From contig JAFSGE010000056.1 in assembly GCA_017434885.1 (NCBI GenBank), forward strand, positions 235,004-299,003: 64,000 nt of DNA, given 5' to 3'. A model generated the notes under the pieces. The model was not told the DNA's origin. It did not search any database and saw nothing but the letters and a program-made list of their open reading frames with translations. Within the stretch, counting starts at the first letter, position 1. Each line of letters starts with the position of its first letter. Shown here in pieces: positions 43,236 to 53,309 of the stretch. This DNA comes from Lachnospiraceae bacterium. Its GTDB lineage: Bacteria > Bacillota > Clostridia > Lachnospirales > Lachnospiraceae. The translations under genes were made by a program, and so were the position numbers.

Positions 43236-43820
43236 TTATTCTTCTGCAATTAATCCCTGCATCACGTAGAGGATTTCGCGATCCACTGCTGCTTCCGAAA
43301 TGCCTCTTGTCTGTGAAGCTATCTTAAGTCCTTCCAGGACATACATAATATTGCTGGCTGCACGTCTTGCATCCTCGCAATAAAATTCACCGCTCTCTAC
43401 TCCTGCTTCTATCAATTTCTGAATCACAAGCACGGCAGAGTCAAACTGTTTCTTAAGAAAATGATTTTTACCACCTTCATGATTTTCAAAGAAAAATTCA
43501 TAAGATGCTTTGGTGAGTCCCGGTTTTTTGCTGAGAAGCTCTCTCTTTTGTTCTTTTAAAAACAAGGCTAGAATATCTGCCGGTCCTGCTTCCTCCGGAA
43601 TACTTTTTTCAAATACATCATCCGCCTCAAGCTGCTCTAACCTTAATACTTCCAAAAAGATTTCCTTTGTAGAAGCAAAATACAGATATAACCCACCGCG
43701 GCTGATATTGCATGCCTCCACAATATCCTTCATGGTAACATTTTTAAACCCTTTTTCCATGAAAACGCTACGTGCGGTTTCCAATATGTATTTTTTCTTC
43801 TGTGCCGACTTATCACTCAT
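43236..43820 (-). CDS. TetR family regulator
   Basis: A 194-residue regulator. The N-terminal helix-turn-helix is complete (ILETARSVFMEKGFKNVTMK, IVEACNISRGGLYLYFASTK). The C-terminal ligand domain is helical and has no recognisable ligand motif. The ATG at 43820 (MSDKSAQKKK) fits the family; an upstream ATG would add 14 residues. It follows the 155-residue gene by 13 bases, so the two form a unit and the neighbour may be its target or partner. Confidence 0.88.
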   Translation of the reverse strand: MSDKSAQKKKYILETARSVFMEKGFKNVTMKDIVEACNISRGGLYLYFASTKEIFLEVLRLEQLEADDVFEKSIPEEAGPADILALFLKEQKRELLSKKPGLTKASYEFFFENHEGGKNHFLKKQFDSAVLVIQKLIEAGVESGEFYCEDARRAASNIMYVLEGLKIASQTRGISEAAVDREILYVMQGLIAEE

Positions 43821-43833
43821 ACAATCGTAACCC

Positions 43834-44301
43834 CTATGCCAGCGGTTTATCCCAAACTTCAAGTAATTCTTTAATCTTTTGAAGCGCCGCTAAAAATACC
43901 CCGTTTTCAACTGCCAATGACCAAAGATGTCCTTTCGTCATACCGCCTAACACATACTTTGCCATGATACCGAAAATATCTTCGATATCTTTCAGTTCCG
44001 CATCCGCAATTACCCGCAGTTCATCTTTCTGCGTCCGAATAGCACATCTGGAATACACATATACATAATTGCGCGTCATCAGTCCTGTTGCCTGCATATC
44101 CTTTACAAATCCAAGCAAAGTGCTGTCATACACAGGAATAGGCACAGACCCCACCGGCATGTCCGCGCCCTGATAAAGGGATGATGTTTTTCCTCCCTGC
44201 TTCTGTATAAACCATGGAATATACCTGAAAATCGGTTCAAATATTGTACGATATTTTTGAATCAATTCCTGTCTGTACAGGTTCTCATTTTCGATTGTCA
44301 T
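43834..44301 (-). CDS. Conserved hypothetical protein next to TetR gene
   Basis: A 155-residue soluble protein I do not recognise with certainty. It has an aromatic N-terminus (IFEPIFRYIPWFIQKQGGK), a middle YDSTLLGFVKDMQATGLMTR and a C-terminal block YVLGGMTKGHLWSLAVENG. The layout is loosely like DUF6508-type proteins, but I cannot confirm that. It is the first gene of a unit with the TetR regulator. An acceptable ribosome site (AAGAAAAGAAAGG) lies upstream. Confidence 0.65.
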   Translation of the reverse strand: MTIENENLYRQELIQKYRTIFEPIFRYIPWFIQKQGGKTSSLYQGADMPVGSVPIPVYDSTLLGFVKDMQATGLMTRNYVYVYSRCAIRTQKDELRVIADAELKDIEDIFGIMAKYVLGGMTKGHLWSLAVENGVFLAALQKIKELLEVWDKPLA

Positions 44302-44449
44302 ACCTTGGTACCTTTCTTTTCTTATGCACTTATTACTATCTTACCATAAAAACATAAAATGTACACTCATAAAAATAATAATTCTTGTCATATTTTGAAA
44401 ATCAATTTATTCTCGGCTAATATATTTTCATTCTTTAGTAATATAATTA

Positions 44450-44595
44450 TAGATTTTCGTAATTTTTAGCAATATAATAATAACAGAGTTGATGAACGGA
44501 AGTCAACTCAGGCTAATTAGCAATTCCGGAAGAATTCCCCTTTTACACAAACAGGAATCCCCAAGAGTACCCCTCTTGGGGATTCCTGTTTTATT
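44450..44595 (+). ncRNA. Candidate small RNA ending in a 19-bp terminator
   Basis: The gap 44302-44590 has no gene. On the plus strand a -10 TATAAT (44473-44478) with a weak -35 TAGATT (44450-44455, 17-base spacer) would start a transcript near 44485. This opens with a hairpin GAGTTGA/TCAACTC (44486-44492 with 44503-44509), has a stretch with TTCCCCTTTT (44535-44544), and ends at a perfect 19-bp stem (44549-44567 with 44573-44591) with TTTTATTCTTTT behind it. The T-run is better on this strand than on the amylase strand, and no plus-strand gene lies upstream for 5 kb. The terminator itself is certain; the RNA is inferred. Confidence 0.4.
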
Positions 44596-46207
44596 CTTTT
44601 ATTTCCATAAAAACAATTCCGTAAGCAGGCACTGTAAGACACTCCTTTTCATAAGCCGCAATCTCTTCGCCAACATACAATCCGTTCTCAATCCCCTTTA
44701 TCCTTTTATTTTCTCCCGACAAATCAACGATTTGCTGCTGGGCAGATAAGTTAAAAATTAATAAGAGATTTTCCCCTTCATAACACTTCTCAATGACTGC
44801 TACATTTTCAGAAGCGTATTCCGGTCTGTTCTTTACGTTTCCTTTCCGCACAGCAGGATACAAGTTTCTAAGATAAATTGCCTGCTTGTAATAACTATGA
44901 ATTGAATACCTATCTTCTTTCTGTTCTTCGTAGGGCGGAAACTTCATTTTAACATCATCCATATCCACAGGACCTATGCACATTCCCTCAGCATTTTTAT
45001 CCGATGAAAAATACATCGGCGCACGTTTGTTTTCATCCTTACCGGCCCCCTTCATTCCCAGTTCTTCTCCATAGTAAACAAACGCATTTCCGCTCATGAA
45101 AAGGTTTAGCGCACCTGCTATCTTTGTCTGGGACATGGAATTTTCACCTGCATAATAGCCTGCACTTCTTCCCAAATCGTGATTGGTATAAAAGGGAGCA
45201 TCTATGTAAGAAGGATTTTTCTCTGCAAATAAATCCTGCGCTGTTTCAAGTGTCTGACCATAACCGGAAGCCGGAGAAACACCTTTTACCGCATTGGCAA
45301 TAATGCCGCTATTATCAGCAAAGGCAAAATTAAATACGCTATCAATTCCGCTGGTATAATATTCCGCATAAGTATTCTGGTCCGTCCATACCTCTGCCAC
45401 CAGATAAGCGTCCTGCTTTTTTTCCTTTACCATCCCGGTAAACCAGGTAAGTATCTCTATATTGGAGCTTGGAGAACCGGATACAAATTCCTTGGCAGCA
45501 TCCAGCCTGAATCCGCCTACCCCCTTTTCAAGCCAGAAATCCACTATGCTTTCAAATTCAACGCGAAGTTCTTCATTATAAAGGTTTAAATCAGGCATAC
45601 CATAATAAAACTGTGCCTCATAATACCACACATCACTTCCCGGCACTTGGCAATATCCGCTTTCCTGCTCCTTACTGAAATGGTAATACTCCACATACGG
45701 ACATTCTTCTAAGGAAGGCTCGGCATCACCTATTTTCTGCAAATATGCACAGGCCTCCTTAAACCACGGATGCTCGGAAGAAGTATGATTCATAACCAGA
45801 TCCAGAATCACTTTAATCCCACGCTCATTGCAGGCTGCCATGAATGCTTCAAAATCCTCCATTGTTCCATACTGCGGGTCAATGGCATAATAATCCGTCA
45901 CATCATATTTATGATAAGAAGGAGAGGGCATAACCGGCATCAGCCAGATACCGTTACAGCCTAAGTCTTCCCCACCCTTTACGTCGCCGTCGTTAATATA
46001 ATCAAGTTTTCCGGTAAGCCCTTTAAAATCACCGATTCCGTCACCGTTGCCGTCATAGTAAGAATAAACAAAGACCTCATAATATGTTCTGTAGTTGTCC
46101 TCCACGGGAATCTGCTGCGGTACTCTTTCATCTGAACTGTTTCCGCATCCCATCACACCAACTACCATTGCTATGCAAACCATTATTGATAACACTCTTT
46201 TTTTCAT
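44591..46207 (-). CDS. Alpha-amylase family (GH13) lipoprotein
   Basis: A 538-residue extracellular lipoprotein: signal peptide with lipobox VMGC (Cys at residue 21), then a GH13 barrel. YYDGNGDGIGDFKGL, DLVMNHTSSEHPWF, nucleophile Asp in GGFRLDAAKEF, acid/base Glu in LVAEVWTD and the transition-state Asp in YTNHDLGR are all present, and a C-terminal beta domain follows. It should hydrolyse alpha-1,4-glucans (starch, maltodextrins) at the cell surface. A LacI-family regulator gene lies divergent upstream and probably controls it. Confidence 0.93.
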   Translation of the reverse strand: MKKRVLSIMVCIAMVVGVMGCGNSSDERVPQQIPVEDNYRTYYEVFVYSYYDGNGDGIGDFKGLTGKLDYINDGDVKGGEDLGCNGIWLMPVMPSPSYHKYDVTDYYAIDPQYGTMEDFEAFMAACNERGIKVILDLVMNHTSSEHPWFKEACAYLQKIGDAEPSLEECPYVEYYHFSKEQESGYCQVPGSDVWYYEAQFYYGMPDLNLYNEELRVEFESIVDFWLEKGVGGFRLDAAKEFVSGSPSSNIEILTWFTGMVKEKKQDAYLVAEVWTDQNTYAEYYTSGIDSVFNFAFADNSGIIANAVKGVSPASGYGQTLETAQDLFAEKNPSYIDAPFYTNHDLGRSAGYYAGENSMSQTKIAGALNLFMSGNAFVYYGEELGMKGAGKDENKRAPMYFSSDKNAEGMCIGPVDMDDVKMKFPPYEEQKEDRYSIHSYYKQAIYLRNLYPAVRKGNVKNRPEYASENVAVIEKCYEGENLLLIFNLSAQQQIVDLSGENKRIKGIENGLYVGEEIAAYEKECLTVPAYGIVFMEIKE

Positions 46208-46329
46208 AACACGTTTCCTATCCGTTCCTTTTTCTTATATTATTGCTTTCTTTAGTATACTGCATCCTTTGTTTAAAATCCAGTTTTGCCGCCTCCCCTT
46301 TTTCCCGAATTAAAATTGCGTACAGAAGG

Positions 46330-46359
46330 TTGCCAAATAGTGTTCAAATCGGTTATACT
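46330..46359 (+). promoter_or_regulatory. Promoter of the LacI-family gene
   Basis: -35 TTGCCA (46330-46335), an 18-base spacer and -10 TATACT (46354-46359). The gap to the amylase gene is 186 bases and should also hold the amylase promoter and LacI-type operators, which I could not single out. Confidence 0.55.
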
Positions 46360-46393
46360 GATAAGGAATCACTATTGAAAGAAGGCGCTGTAT

Positions 46394-47392
46394 ATGGCAA
46401 CAATAAAAGAAATTGCCGACAGACTGGGTGTTTCTATCAGTACTGTCTCCAAAGGCTTAAACGGTGCTAGCGATGTCAGTCATGAACTCAAACAAACAAT
46501 TTTAGATACTGCGGTTGAAATGGGATATACCACCAAGCGCATGAAAAAAGAAGAAAACAAAAAGCTCTGCATTTTCGTCGAAAATATGGACTATGAATCT
46601 TCCAGTCATTTCTGCTATGATGTGATACTGGGATTCAAACAGTCCGCATTTCGCGAAAACTGGAGTGTAACGGTACTTCCGATTACTCCGACCTTTCAGT
46701 CACAGGAAAAATATGATACCTTTATGTTAAAAAACGGATACTCCGGTGCATTTCTGATTGGTCTGAATTTACAGGATCTTTGGATTGACCAGATTAAAAC
46801 CACCACCATTCCTACTGTCCTTTTTGATAATTACGTCCGCTTTAATCCCAACGTAGCCTATGTAGGAACCGACAGTTCAGAAGGTATTGACATTGCCATC
46901 GAGCATCTTTGCCACCTTGGTCATCGCAAAATCGCCTTCTTAAACGGTTCCCTTCACTCTATGATTACAGAGCTCAGGGAGCAAGCATTTTTTAACAGTA
47001 TGGAAGCTCATAATATTCCGGTTAACAAGGATTTACTTGCCAACGGTTCTTATATCGCTGACTCAGCAAAGGACTATGTTCCCCGCTTTCTCGATTTGGG
47101 CGCCACTGCAATTCTCTGCGGTAATGACCTGATTGCTTACGGCGTTATCAGAGAATGTGAAATGCGCGGTTTCCGCATTCCGGAGGACATCAGCGTCATC
47201 GGTTTTGACGACCTGCCTCTGTCAGCCCATTTAAACACAGCACTGACTACCATCAGACAGGACCGTATTGAACTGGGCAAATGCAGTTATCTTGCACTGC
47301 ACGGACTGCTAAATCATATTTCCATCGGCAATATCACATTACGTCCACAATTTATTGTCAGAAATTCTACTGCGAAAGTTGTTGACAGATAA
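46394..47392 (+). CDS. LacI family regulator
   Basis: A 332-residue regulator with an N-terminal LacI helix-turn-helix and hinge (IKEIADRLGVSISTVSKGLN, then ILDTAVEMGY) and a periplasmic-binding-type ligand domain (HLCHLGHRKIAFLNG, DISVIGFDDLPLSAHLNTAL, TTIRQDRIELGK). These bind a sugar and release or bind operator DNA. The divergent GH13 lipoprotein gene suggests starch or maltose control. The promoter of the tRNA-Trp gene overlaps its 3' end. Confidence 0.92.
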   Translation: MATIKEIADRLGVSISTVSKGLNGASDVSHELKQTILDTAVEMGYTTKRMKKEENKKLCIFVENMDYESSSHFCYDVILGFKQSAFRENWSVTVLPITPTFQSQEKYDTFMLKNGYSGAFLIGLNLQDLWIDQIKTTTIPTVLFDNYVRFNPNVAYVGTDSSEGIDIAIEHLCHLGHRKIAFLNGSLHSMITELREQAFFNSMEAHNIPVNKDLLANGSYIADSAKDYVPRFLDLGATAILCGNDLIAYGVIRECEMRGFRIPEDISVIGFDDLPLSAHLNTALTTIRQDRIELGKCSYLALHGLLNHISIGNITLRPQFIVRNSTAKVVDR

Positions 47393-47410
47393 CCAAACAT
47401 AAGATATAAT
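47382..47410 (+). promoter_or_regulatory. Promoter of tRNA-Trp
   Basis: A consensus promoter: -35 TTGACA (47382-47387), 17-base spacer, -10 TATAAT (47405-47410). The -35 lies inside the last codons of the LacI-family gene. Confidence 0.85.
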
Positions 47411-47441
47411 GATTTTCGGTGGTTTTCATAAGCCACGAAAT

Positions 47442-47512
47442 AGGGGCATAGTTCAAAGGTAGAACAGCGGTCTCCAAAACCGTCGATGTGGGTTCGATTC
47501 CTACTGCCCCTG
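47442..47512 (+). tRNA. tRNA-Trp (anticodon CCA)
   Basis: A 71-base cloverleaf with acceptor AGGGGCA/TGCCCCT, anticodon loop CTCCAAA (anticodon CCA), TTCGATT T-loop and discriminator G. No CCA end is encoded. Confidence 0.97.
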
Positions 47513-47556
47513 TTATTTTTTTGCCCAAAAATGGGTGGTGTAAGGAATTTATTGAG

Positions 47557-47650
47557 ATATGCAAAAGGCTTTGTGGCAAATTCTTTTGCATATACTAAAA
47601 AACTGCATTCAGATAATCACTTAGATTTTCTAAATGCAGCTTTTTTTAAT
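47557..47650. terminator. Two hairpins between tRNA-Trp and the LCP gene
   Basis: The first has an 11-bp stem (47557-47567 with 47583-47593) and no T-run. The second has a 7-bp stem (47603-47609 with 47633-47639), extended by A-run/T-run, and can end the LCP gene transcript on the minus strand and the tRNA transcript on the plus strand. Confidence 0.7.
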
Positions 47651-48746
47651 ATTGTAAGTAATCCTGGGTATCAGTTACTATTTGCTGACTGAAGGATTTC
47701 AATTCTTCGGAGGGTTCGTAGGCCTCATCGGCAAATAAAAGTTCGTGAAGCTTTACAACATTATCTTCTAATGAAGTTGCCACTACGCAGGAACCTTCCG
47801 AACCGATGGTTCCGCCGTTTCTCATTCCTTCAAAGGGGAATCCCTCACTGACCGTCACCTTGAAATCACCAATCATACCGAGTACATCAAGCATATCTTC
47901 AATATCTACAGAGGTACTCACATGCGGAAGCACTGAATTTACCGCCTCTGTCAGATTTCCTACTGAAGCAGTTTTTGCTTTTTCCAACATGGCAATGATT
48001 ACATTTCTCTGTCTCTCAGTACGTGCAAAGTCATTACCGATATAGCGGATTCTGCAGTATGCGGTTGCCTGAAGTCCGTTTAATGTCTGAAGTCCCGGCT
48101 CCGTAACCGGAATATAATCAACACCTTCATCAGCCGTAAAAGTTTTTCCGTCCTCACTTTCTCCTACCATACTAATCTGATAGTTGTTCAAATGCTGGAT
48201 TTCTTCTTCCGTCACATTGATTTCTACACCGCCCAAGGCATCTACTGCTCTCATGACACCTTCAAATCCTACCGTCACATAATCTGTCACATAAAGATCC
48301 GTGTTCATATTAATCATACTGAGCGCCTGTTCCGGTCCTCCCAGAGCATAGGCCACGTTACACTTCCGATAGCTGTCATTGCCGATATTCAAATAAGTAT
48401 CCCTGTAAATGGAAACCAGACGCACCTCATGCTTGTCCATATCCACAGAGCAAATCATAATCGTATCGCTTCGGTTACCTTTACCAAGACTTCCGTCTCT
48501 GGCATCCACACCAAAGAAAGCAACATTGTAAACACCTGTGTACTTATTCTCAACGCCTTTTTCTTCTGTTTCTTTTACCTGTTCCTTTACAACCTCATTT
48601 ACCACAATCTTAGTTTCATCCACATTTGTTTTCTGCACTTCTCCCGTTGTACGAAGTGTCACATACAGAAAACCGATTGCTATTATCAGAACAATAATTT
48701 CCACTATAAATAATGGGAGTTTTTTCACCCACTGTTTCTTATCCAT
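47646..48746 (-). CDS. LytR-CpsA-Psr family cell-wall ligase
   Basis: A 366-residue membrane-anchored enzyme: short basic cytosolic start, one helix (about 10-32), a Lys/Glu/Val linker, then the LCP domain outside the cell. FFGVDARDGSLGKGNRSDTIMI, VRLVSIYRDTYLNI and the ALGGVEINVTEEEI segment hold the conserved Asp and Arg residues that bind the pyrophosphate of the lipid-linked substrate. LCP enzymes attach teichoic acids or polysaccharides to peptidoglycan. The C-terminus is acidic. The ATG at 48746 is chosen because the protein then begins with a normal membrane-anchor start. Confidence 0.92.
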   Translation of the reverse strand: MDKKQWVKKLPLFIVEIIVLIIAIGFLYVTLRTTGEVQKTNVDETKIVVNEVVKEQVKETEEKGVENKYTGVYNVAFFGVDARDGSLGKGNRSDTIMICSVDMDKHEVRLVSIYRDTYLNIGNDSYRKCNVAYALGGPEQALSMINMNTDLYVTDYVTVGFEGVMRAVDALGGVEINVTEEEIQHLNNYQISMVGESEDGKTFTADEGVDYIPVTEPGLQTLNGLQATAYCRIRYIGNDFARTERQRNVIIAMLEKAKTASVGNLTEAVNSVLPHVSTSVDIEDMLDVLGMIGDFKVTVSEGFPFEGMRNGGTIGSEGSCVVATSLEDNVVKLHELLFADEAYEPSEELKSFSQQIVTDTQDYLQY

Positions 48747-48944
48747 TATAAAATATATTCCTTTCAATCCAGTTTTGCAAATAAACACTATGCAAAACGC
48801 AAATCCTGTTATATATTACCACAAACAATTTGTTTTGAATAGAAAAAACAGGATTTTTTTAAGATATTTTTACTTTTTTGTGAAAAATGTCATACTTTTG
48901 TCACAATTATTAGGAATAATACATCTTGATTTTTTTTAAAAAGG

Positions 48945-50324
48945 TTATATCAGGTCTACCGCCTCTCGGACATTATTTACCCCGATGATTTTGATACCGG
49001 TCAGCTCTTTTACACTGTCCATACATACTGCCGGTATTACACAAGTTGTAAAACCTAATTTCTTAGCTTCCTGCACGCGTCCCTGTATCTGGCTGACTGC
49101 ACGCACTTCACCACTCAATCCCACTTCACCTATCACAATCATGCCGTCATCGATAGCTCTGTTTTTGAAACTGGATGTTACTGCCATGGCAATTCCCAAA
49201 TCAATGGCCGGTTCCTGAATCTTAATACCGCCGGCAATATTGACATAGGCATCGCAATTTCCCATTTGAAGTCCCAACCGCTTTTCTAATACTGCCATAA
49301 GAAGGTTTACCCTGTTAAAATCCGTACCTGTTGTCTGCCTTCTGGGAATACCGAAATTACTGTGACAGACAAGCGCCTGTATTTCTATCAGAATGGGTCT
49401 TGTTCCCTCCATGGAACAGACAACCACAGAACCGCTGGCATCTTCCGGCTTTCCATTCAGCATAAACTCTGAAGGATTTGCCACCTGCCGAAGCCCATCT
49501 GCCGCCATCTCAAAAACACCGATTTCATTGGTCGAGCCAAAACGATTTTTGACGCCGCGCAAAATCCGGTAGGATGCATTTCTGTCTCCTTCAAAATATA
49601 GCACGGTATCTACCATATGCTCCAGCACTCTTGGACCTGCAACCGTACCTTCCTTTGTTACATGCCCTACAATAAAAATGGAAACATTCAACCCCTTTGC
49701 AAGCTGCAATAACACGGAGGTTGCCTCACGGACCTGAGAAACACTACCCGGTGCGGAGGAAATTTCTTCATGATACATGGTTTGAATGGAATCGATAATC
49801 ACAATCTCCGGCTTACTTCTGCGAATGGTTTCCTCAATATTTCCAAGACTCGTTTCACACAATAGCTTTAAATGCTCATTAAACTCACCGATTCTGTTTG
49901 CACGAAGCTTAATCTGCTTTAGAGATTCTTCTCCCGAAACATACAGAACCTCTCTGCCCGCAAGAGCCAAATTCCTGCACACCTGTAAAAGAAGTGTAGA
50001 TTTTCCGATTCCGGGGTCACCTCCCACCAGTGTAAGTGAACCTGCTACAATACCGCCGCCAAGTACCCTGTCAAGTTCTGTAATTGCTGTGGAAATTCTG
50101 TCCTCTTCCTGCAGGGATATTTCTGAAAGCATGGCAGGTTTACTCTGCCCACTGTTACTCACTAAACCTCCGCTTTTTGCAAACTTCTTACCGCTCCCTG
50201 TCACAACACTTTCTTCCACAAAAGTATTCCATTCTCTGCATCCCGGACATTGTCCCATCCATTTTGCCGACTCATATCCACAGTTTTGACAGAAAAAAAT
50301 TGTACTGTTTTTGCTCTTTGCCAT
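48945..50324 (-). CDS. radA: DNA repair protein RadA
   Basis: A 459-residue RecA-like ATPase for recombination intermediates. N-terminal zinc finger (CQNCGYESAKWMGQCPGC), Walker A GGDPGIGKST, the KNRFG motif (GVKNRFGSTNEIG) and a Lon-like C-terminal domain are all present. Length is standard. It has its own unit, separated from the gene upstream by a terminator at 50342-50378. Confidence 0.96.
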   Translation of the reverse strand: MAKSKNSTIFFCQNCGYESAKWMGQCPGCREWNTFVEESVVTGSGKKFAKSGGLVSNSGQSKPAMLSEISLQEEDRISTAITELDRVLGGGIVAGSLTLVGGDPGIGKSTLLLQVCRNLALAGREVLYVSGEESLKQIKLRANRIGEFNEHLKLLCETSLGNIEETIRRSKPEIVIIDSIQTMYHEEISSAPGSVSQVREATSVLLQLAKGLNVSIFIVGHVTKEGTVAGPRVLEHMVDTVLYFEGDRNASYRILRGVKNRFGSTNEIGVFEMAADGLRQVANPSEFMLNGKPEDASGSVVVCSMEGTRPILIEIQALVCHSNFGIPRRQTTGTDFNRVNLLMAVLEKRLGLQMGNCDAYVNIAGGIKIQEPAIDLGIAMAVTSSFKNRAIDDGMIVIGEVGLSGEVRAVSQIQGRVQEAKKLGFTTCVIPAVCMDSVKELTGIKIIGVNNVREAVDLI

Positions 50325-50341
50325 TTATTTTCTCCAATAAC

Positions 50342-50378
50342 AAATGCCTTCCACCTTTCCAAAAGGCAGAAGGCATTT
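50342..50378 (-). terminator. Terminator of the 136-residue hypothetical gene
   Basis: A 10-bp stem AAATGCCTTC/GAAGGCATTT (50342-50351 with 50369-50378) with an inner stem CCTTT/AAAGG, in the short gap ahead of radA. Confidence 0.85.
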
Positions 50379-50381
50379 TCA

Positions 50382-50792
50382 CTATTTTACTATTTTTACT
50401 TTTACTTCACCTGCCTGTGCAAGTTCAACGCTGATATTTAACTTACCACCCAGGTTTGTTTTCATCTTACCGATGCTGTTGTCATCAACGAACACTTCAT
50501 ATTCTGTATCCTCTGACAACTCTACGGTAATCTGGGCATCTTCATCGCCCTCTACCAGGAAGCTGATTCCCTCCTGTGTTTCCTGAAACTGTAAAACACT
50601 GGTTCCCGGTACGGATTCGTAAACAAACATACCGTTTTTCTCCAGTTTCGTCATGGTCTTATAGGTTTTCACCTTGTACAAATCACCATTGCATTCAAAA
50701 TCTTCCAGTTTCGCTTTTGTCTCAAGCTTATGATTTCCGAAACTGATAGTACCGCCTTCTTCTTTGCGAAGCAGTTCATTTACAACAGCCAT
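50382..50792 (-). CDS. Conserved beta-rich hypothetical protein
   Basis: A 136-residue soluble protein, very regular in sequence: MAVVNELLRKEEGGTISFGNH, then KLEDFECNGDLYKVKTYKTM, KNGMFVYESVPGTSVLQF and a C-terminal strand-rich part (EYEVFVDDNSIGKMKTNLGG, LNISVEL). The ATG at 50792 has GGAGG eight bases upstream. Similar proteins are widespread in Lachnospiraceae, sometimes labelled 'endosialidase', a label without support here: no catalytic motif or signal peptide is visible. Function unknown. Confidence 0.72.
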   Translation of the reverse strand: MAVVNELLRKEEGGTISFGNHKLETKAKLEDFECNGDLYKVKTYKTMTKLEKNGMFVYESVPGTSVLQFQETQEGISFLVEGDEDAQITVELSEDTEYEVFVDDNSIGKMKTNLGGKLNISVELAQAGEVKVKIVK

Positions 50793-50866
50793 TCTTATGT
50801 CCTCCATTCGGTATCCTTGGTATAATATCAGTATAAACCATTTTGAAATATATGGCTACAAAAATT

Positions 50867-53308
50867 TTACTTCACATCAAAAACAACCTTATCTTTTCGA
50901 TATCCCGCCGAAACCGTATCACCACTCTTTATCCGACCTGCAAGGATTTCCTCTGCAAGCGCATCTTCTATAACTGTCTGTATCGCTCTCTTTAACGGCC
51001 TTGCCCCCATTTTATAGTCCGCATGCTTTTCAATGATATGCTCTTTCAGTGCAGGACTAACACTAAGCTTTATCTGCATCTGCTTTTGACATCGCTTTGC
51101 CAAGTTCCTGCAAAGGAGAGTCATAATTTCCTGCATATTCTGCTTGTCAAGAGGATGGAATACCATAATTTCATCAATACGATTGATAAATTCCGGTTTA
51201 AACAGCTTCTTCACTTCTTCCATCACACCGGATTTCATTTTTTCATAATCCTGCTCTTTGGTAGAAGCTACGCCAAAACCAAGATTCTTCGGTTCCACAA
51301 TTTTTTGTGCTCCGGCATTGGATGTCATAATCAGAATTGTATTTTTGAAGCTTACTTTTCTGCCTTTGGAATCCGTAATATGTCCGTCATCAAGCACTTG
51401 CAAAAGCACATTGAACACATCGGGATGCGCTTTTTCAATCTCATCAAACAACACAACACTGTAAGGATGCTTTCTGATTTTTTCACTGAGCTGACCACCC
51501 TCATCAAATCCTACATAGCCCGGAGGGGAACCAATCATTTTGGAAACGGAGTGTCCTTCCATATACTCTGACATATCCACGCGAATCAATGCGCCTTCTG
51601 TTCCGAACATAGCCTCTGAAAGTGCTTTGCTGAGCTCCGTCTTTCCCACACCTGTAGGTCCCAAAAACAGAAAGGAACCGATAGGTCTGTTAGGATCCTG
51701 CAGGCCTACTCTTCCTCTGCGGATTGCTCTGGAAACTGCTTTTACCGCCGCCTCCTGACCAATCACTCTCTGATGCAGAACGTCTTCCAACTTCAGCAGT
51801 CTTTCACTTTCTTTTTCTGTCAGCTTACTGAGCGGAATCCTCGTCCAGGATGCCACCACCTCTGCAATTTCCGTCTCACCGATTTCGTATGTTGTCTGTT
51901 CCTGTTTCTTCTGATTCTTTGCCTTCGTTCGCTGATATTTTTTCATCAGCTGATCCTGCTCTTTTCTGACTGCAGATGCCTGTTGCAAATCGCCGTCCTT
52001 AAGAGCCTGTTCTACTGCCTTATCCATGGCAGAAATTTCCTCCAGCATCTCTTTTAAGTTTTCCGGCACATGCAGCTTTTTCAAACGAATCATGGCTGCA
52101 GCCTCGTCCATAACATCAATGGCTTTATCGGGAAGATTTCTGTCGTTTATATACCGTCTGGATAATAACACCGCTGCTTCAATTGCTTCCTCCGTAATTG
52201 TCACGCCATGATGCTCTTCATATTTTCCTGCAATACCTTTTAAAATGGAAATCGCTTCTGCATCAGTGGGTTCCTCTACCATTACAGACTGAAAACGTCT
52301 TTCAAGAGCGGCGTCTTTTTCTACATATTTGCGGTATTCTGCCACTGTCGTTGCGCCGATAAGCTGTATTTCTCCTCTTGCAAGGGAAGGCTTCAAAATA
52401 TTGGACGCATCAATGGCACCTTCTGCACCGCCGGCGCCGATAATGGTATGCATCTCATCCAAAAACAAAATAATGTTTCCGGCTTCCTGTACTTCCTTAA
52501 TTACTTTTTTGATTCTCTCTTCAAATTCACCTCTGTATTTGGATCCTGCCACCATTCCCGACAAATCCAAAGTAAGCAGTCTCTTGTTCTGAACCGTAAG
52601 TGGTACTTCTCCTGCCACAATTCTCTCAGCAAGCCCTTCTACTACAGCCGTTTTTCCCACACCGGGTTCTCCGATTAAGCAGGGATTATTTTTGCTTCTT
52701 CGGCTGAGTATTTCTATCACCCGCTTAATTTCCTCGTCCCTTCCAATGACAGGATCCAGTTTTCCTTCCTTGGCAAGTGCTGTCAAATCCCGGCTATATT
52801 GCTCTAAAGTTGCCGTATTTGATTTTTTTGCTTTAGTTTTCTTGGCCAGATCTTCCTTATACAAAGAAGGGTCCTCACCCATGGCGGTAAGCGTATCTAC
52901 ATAAAGCCGCTGTATCGATGCCCCGACTGTTTTTAATAATCTGGCAGCAACACAGTCTCCTTCTTTCAAAAGTGCCAGCAATAAATGCTCTGTTCCTACC
53001 TCATTTGCATAAAATCGCTCTGCCTGCCCCTCGGCCTCCACAAGCACCTGCATCGCACGCGGGGAATATCCCTCCTTCTCTTTGAGCAAGACAACAGAAT
53101 CAGGCGCAATCAGCTCCTGAATCATATCCAGTAACTTTTGTTCTTCTACTGCATTCGCAGAAAGCACTTTGGCCGCCACTCCGTTTTTTTCTTTTAATAA
53201 TCCTACCAAAATATGCTCTGTTCCAATGTAACCGGTCTTAAACCGGGATGCAGTTCTTGCTGCCAGCGATAATGCTGACTTTGCATTCTTTGTATAACCA
53301 AACTGCAT
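50867..53308 (-). CDS. clpC: ClpC-type ATP-dependent Clp protease ATP-binding subunit
   Basis: An 813-residue AAA+ unfoldase. N-domain with two repeats ([39 protein letters not shown]), first ATPase ([13 protein letters not shown]), a middle coiled-coil domain (about 410-475), second ATPase ([20 protein letters not shown]) and the C-terminal D2-small domain with the ClpP-docking loop region. It feeds unfolded proteins to ClpP. The ATG at 53308 is eight bases after GGAGG. A GntR-family gene, not ctsR-mcsA-mcsB, precedes it by one base. Confidence 0.95.
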   Translation of the reverse strand: MQFGYTKNAKSALSLAARTASRFKTGYIGTEHILVGLLKEKNGVAAKVLSANAVEEQKLLDMIQELIAPDSVVLLKEKEGYSPRAMQVLVEAEGQAERFYANEVGTEHLLLALLKEGDCVAARLLKTVGASIQRLYVDTLTAMGEDPSLYKEDLAKKTKAKKSNTATLEQYSRDLTALAKEGKLDPVIGRDEEIKRVIEILSRRSKNNPCLIGEPGVGKTAVVEGLAERIVAGEVPLTVQNKRLLTLDLSGMVAGSKYRGEFEERIKKVIKEVQEAGNIILFLDEMHTIIGAGGAEGAIDASNILKPSLARGEIQLIGATTVAEYRKYVEKDAALERRFQSVMVEEPTDAEAISILKGIAGKYEEHHGVTITEEAIEAAVLLSRRYINDRNLPDKAIDVMDEAAAMIRLKKLHVPENLKEMLEEISAMDKAVEQALKDGDLQQASAVRKEQDQLMKKYQRTKAKNQKKQEQTTYEIGETEIAEVVASWTRIPLSKLTEKESERLLKLEDVLHQRVIGQEAAVKAVSRAIRRGRVGLQDPNRPIGSFLFLGPTGVGKTELSKALSEAMFGTEGALIRVDMSEYMEGHSVSKMIGSPPGYVGFDEGGQLSEKIRKHPYSVVLFDEIEKAHPDVFNVLLQVLDDGHITDSKGRKVSFKNTILIMTSNAGAQKIVEPKNLGFGVASTKEQDYEKMKSGVMEEVKKLFKPEFINRIDEIMVFHPLDKQNMQEIMTLLCRNLAKRCQKQMQIKLSVSPALKEHIIEKHADYKMGARPLKRAIQTVIEDALAEEILAGRIKSGDTVSAGYRKDKVVFDVK

Positions 53309-53309
53309 A

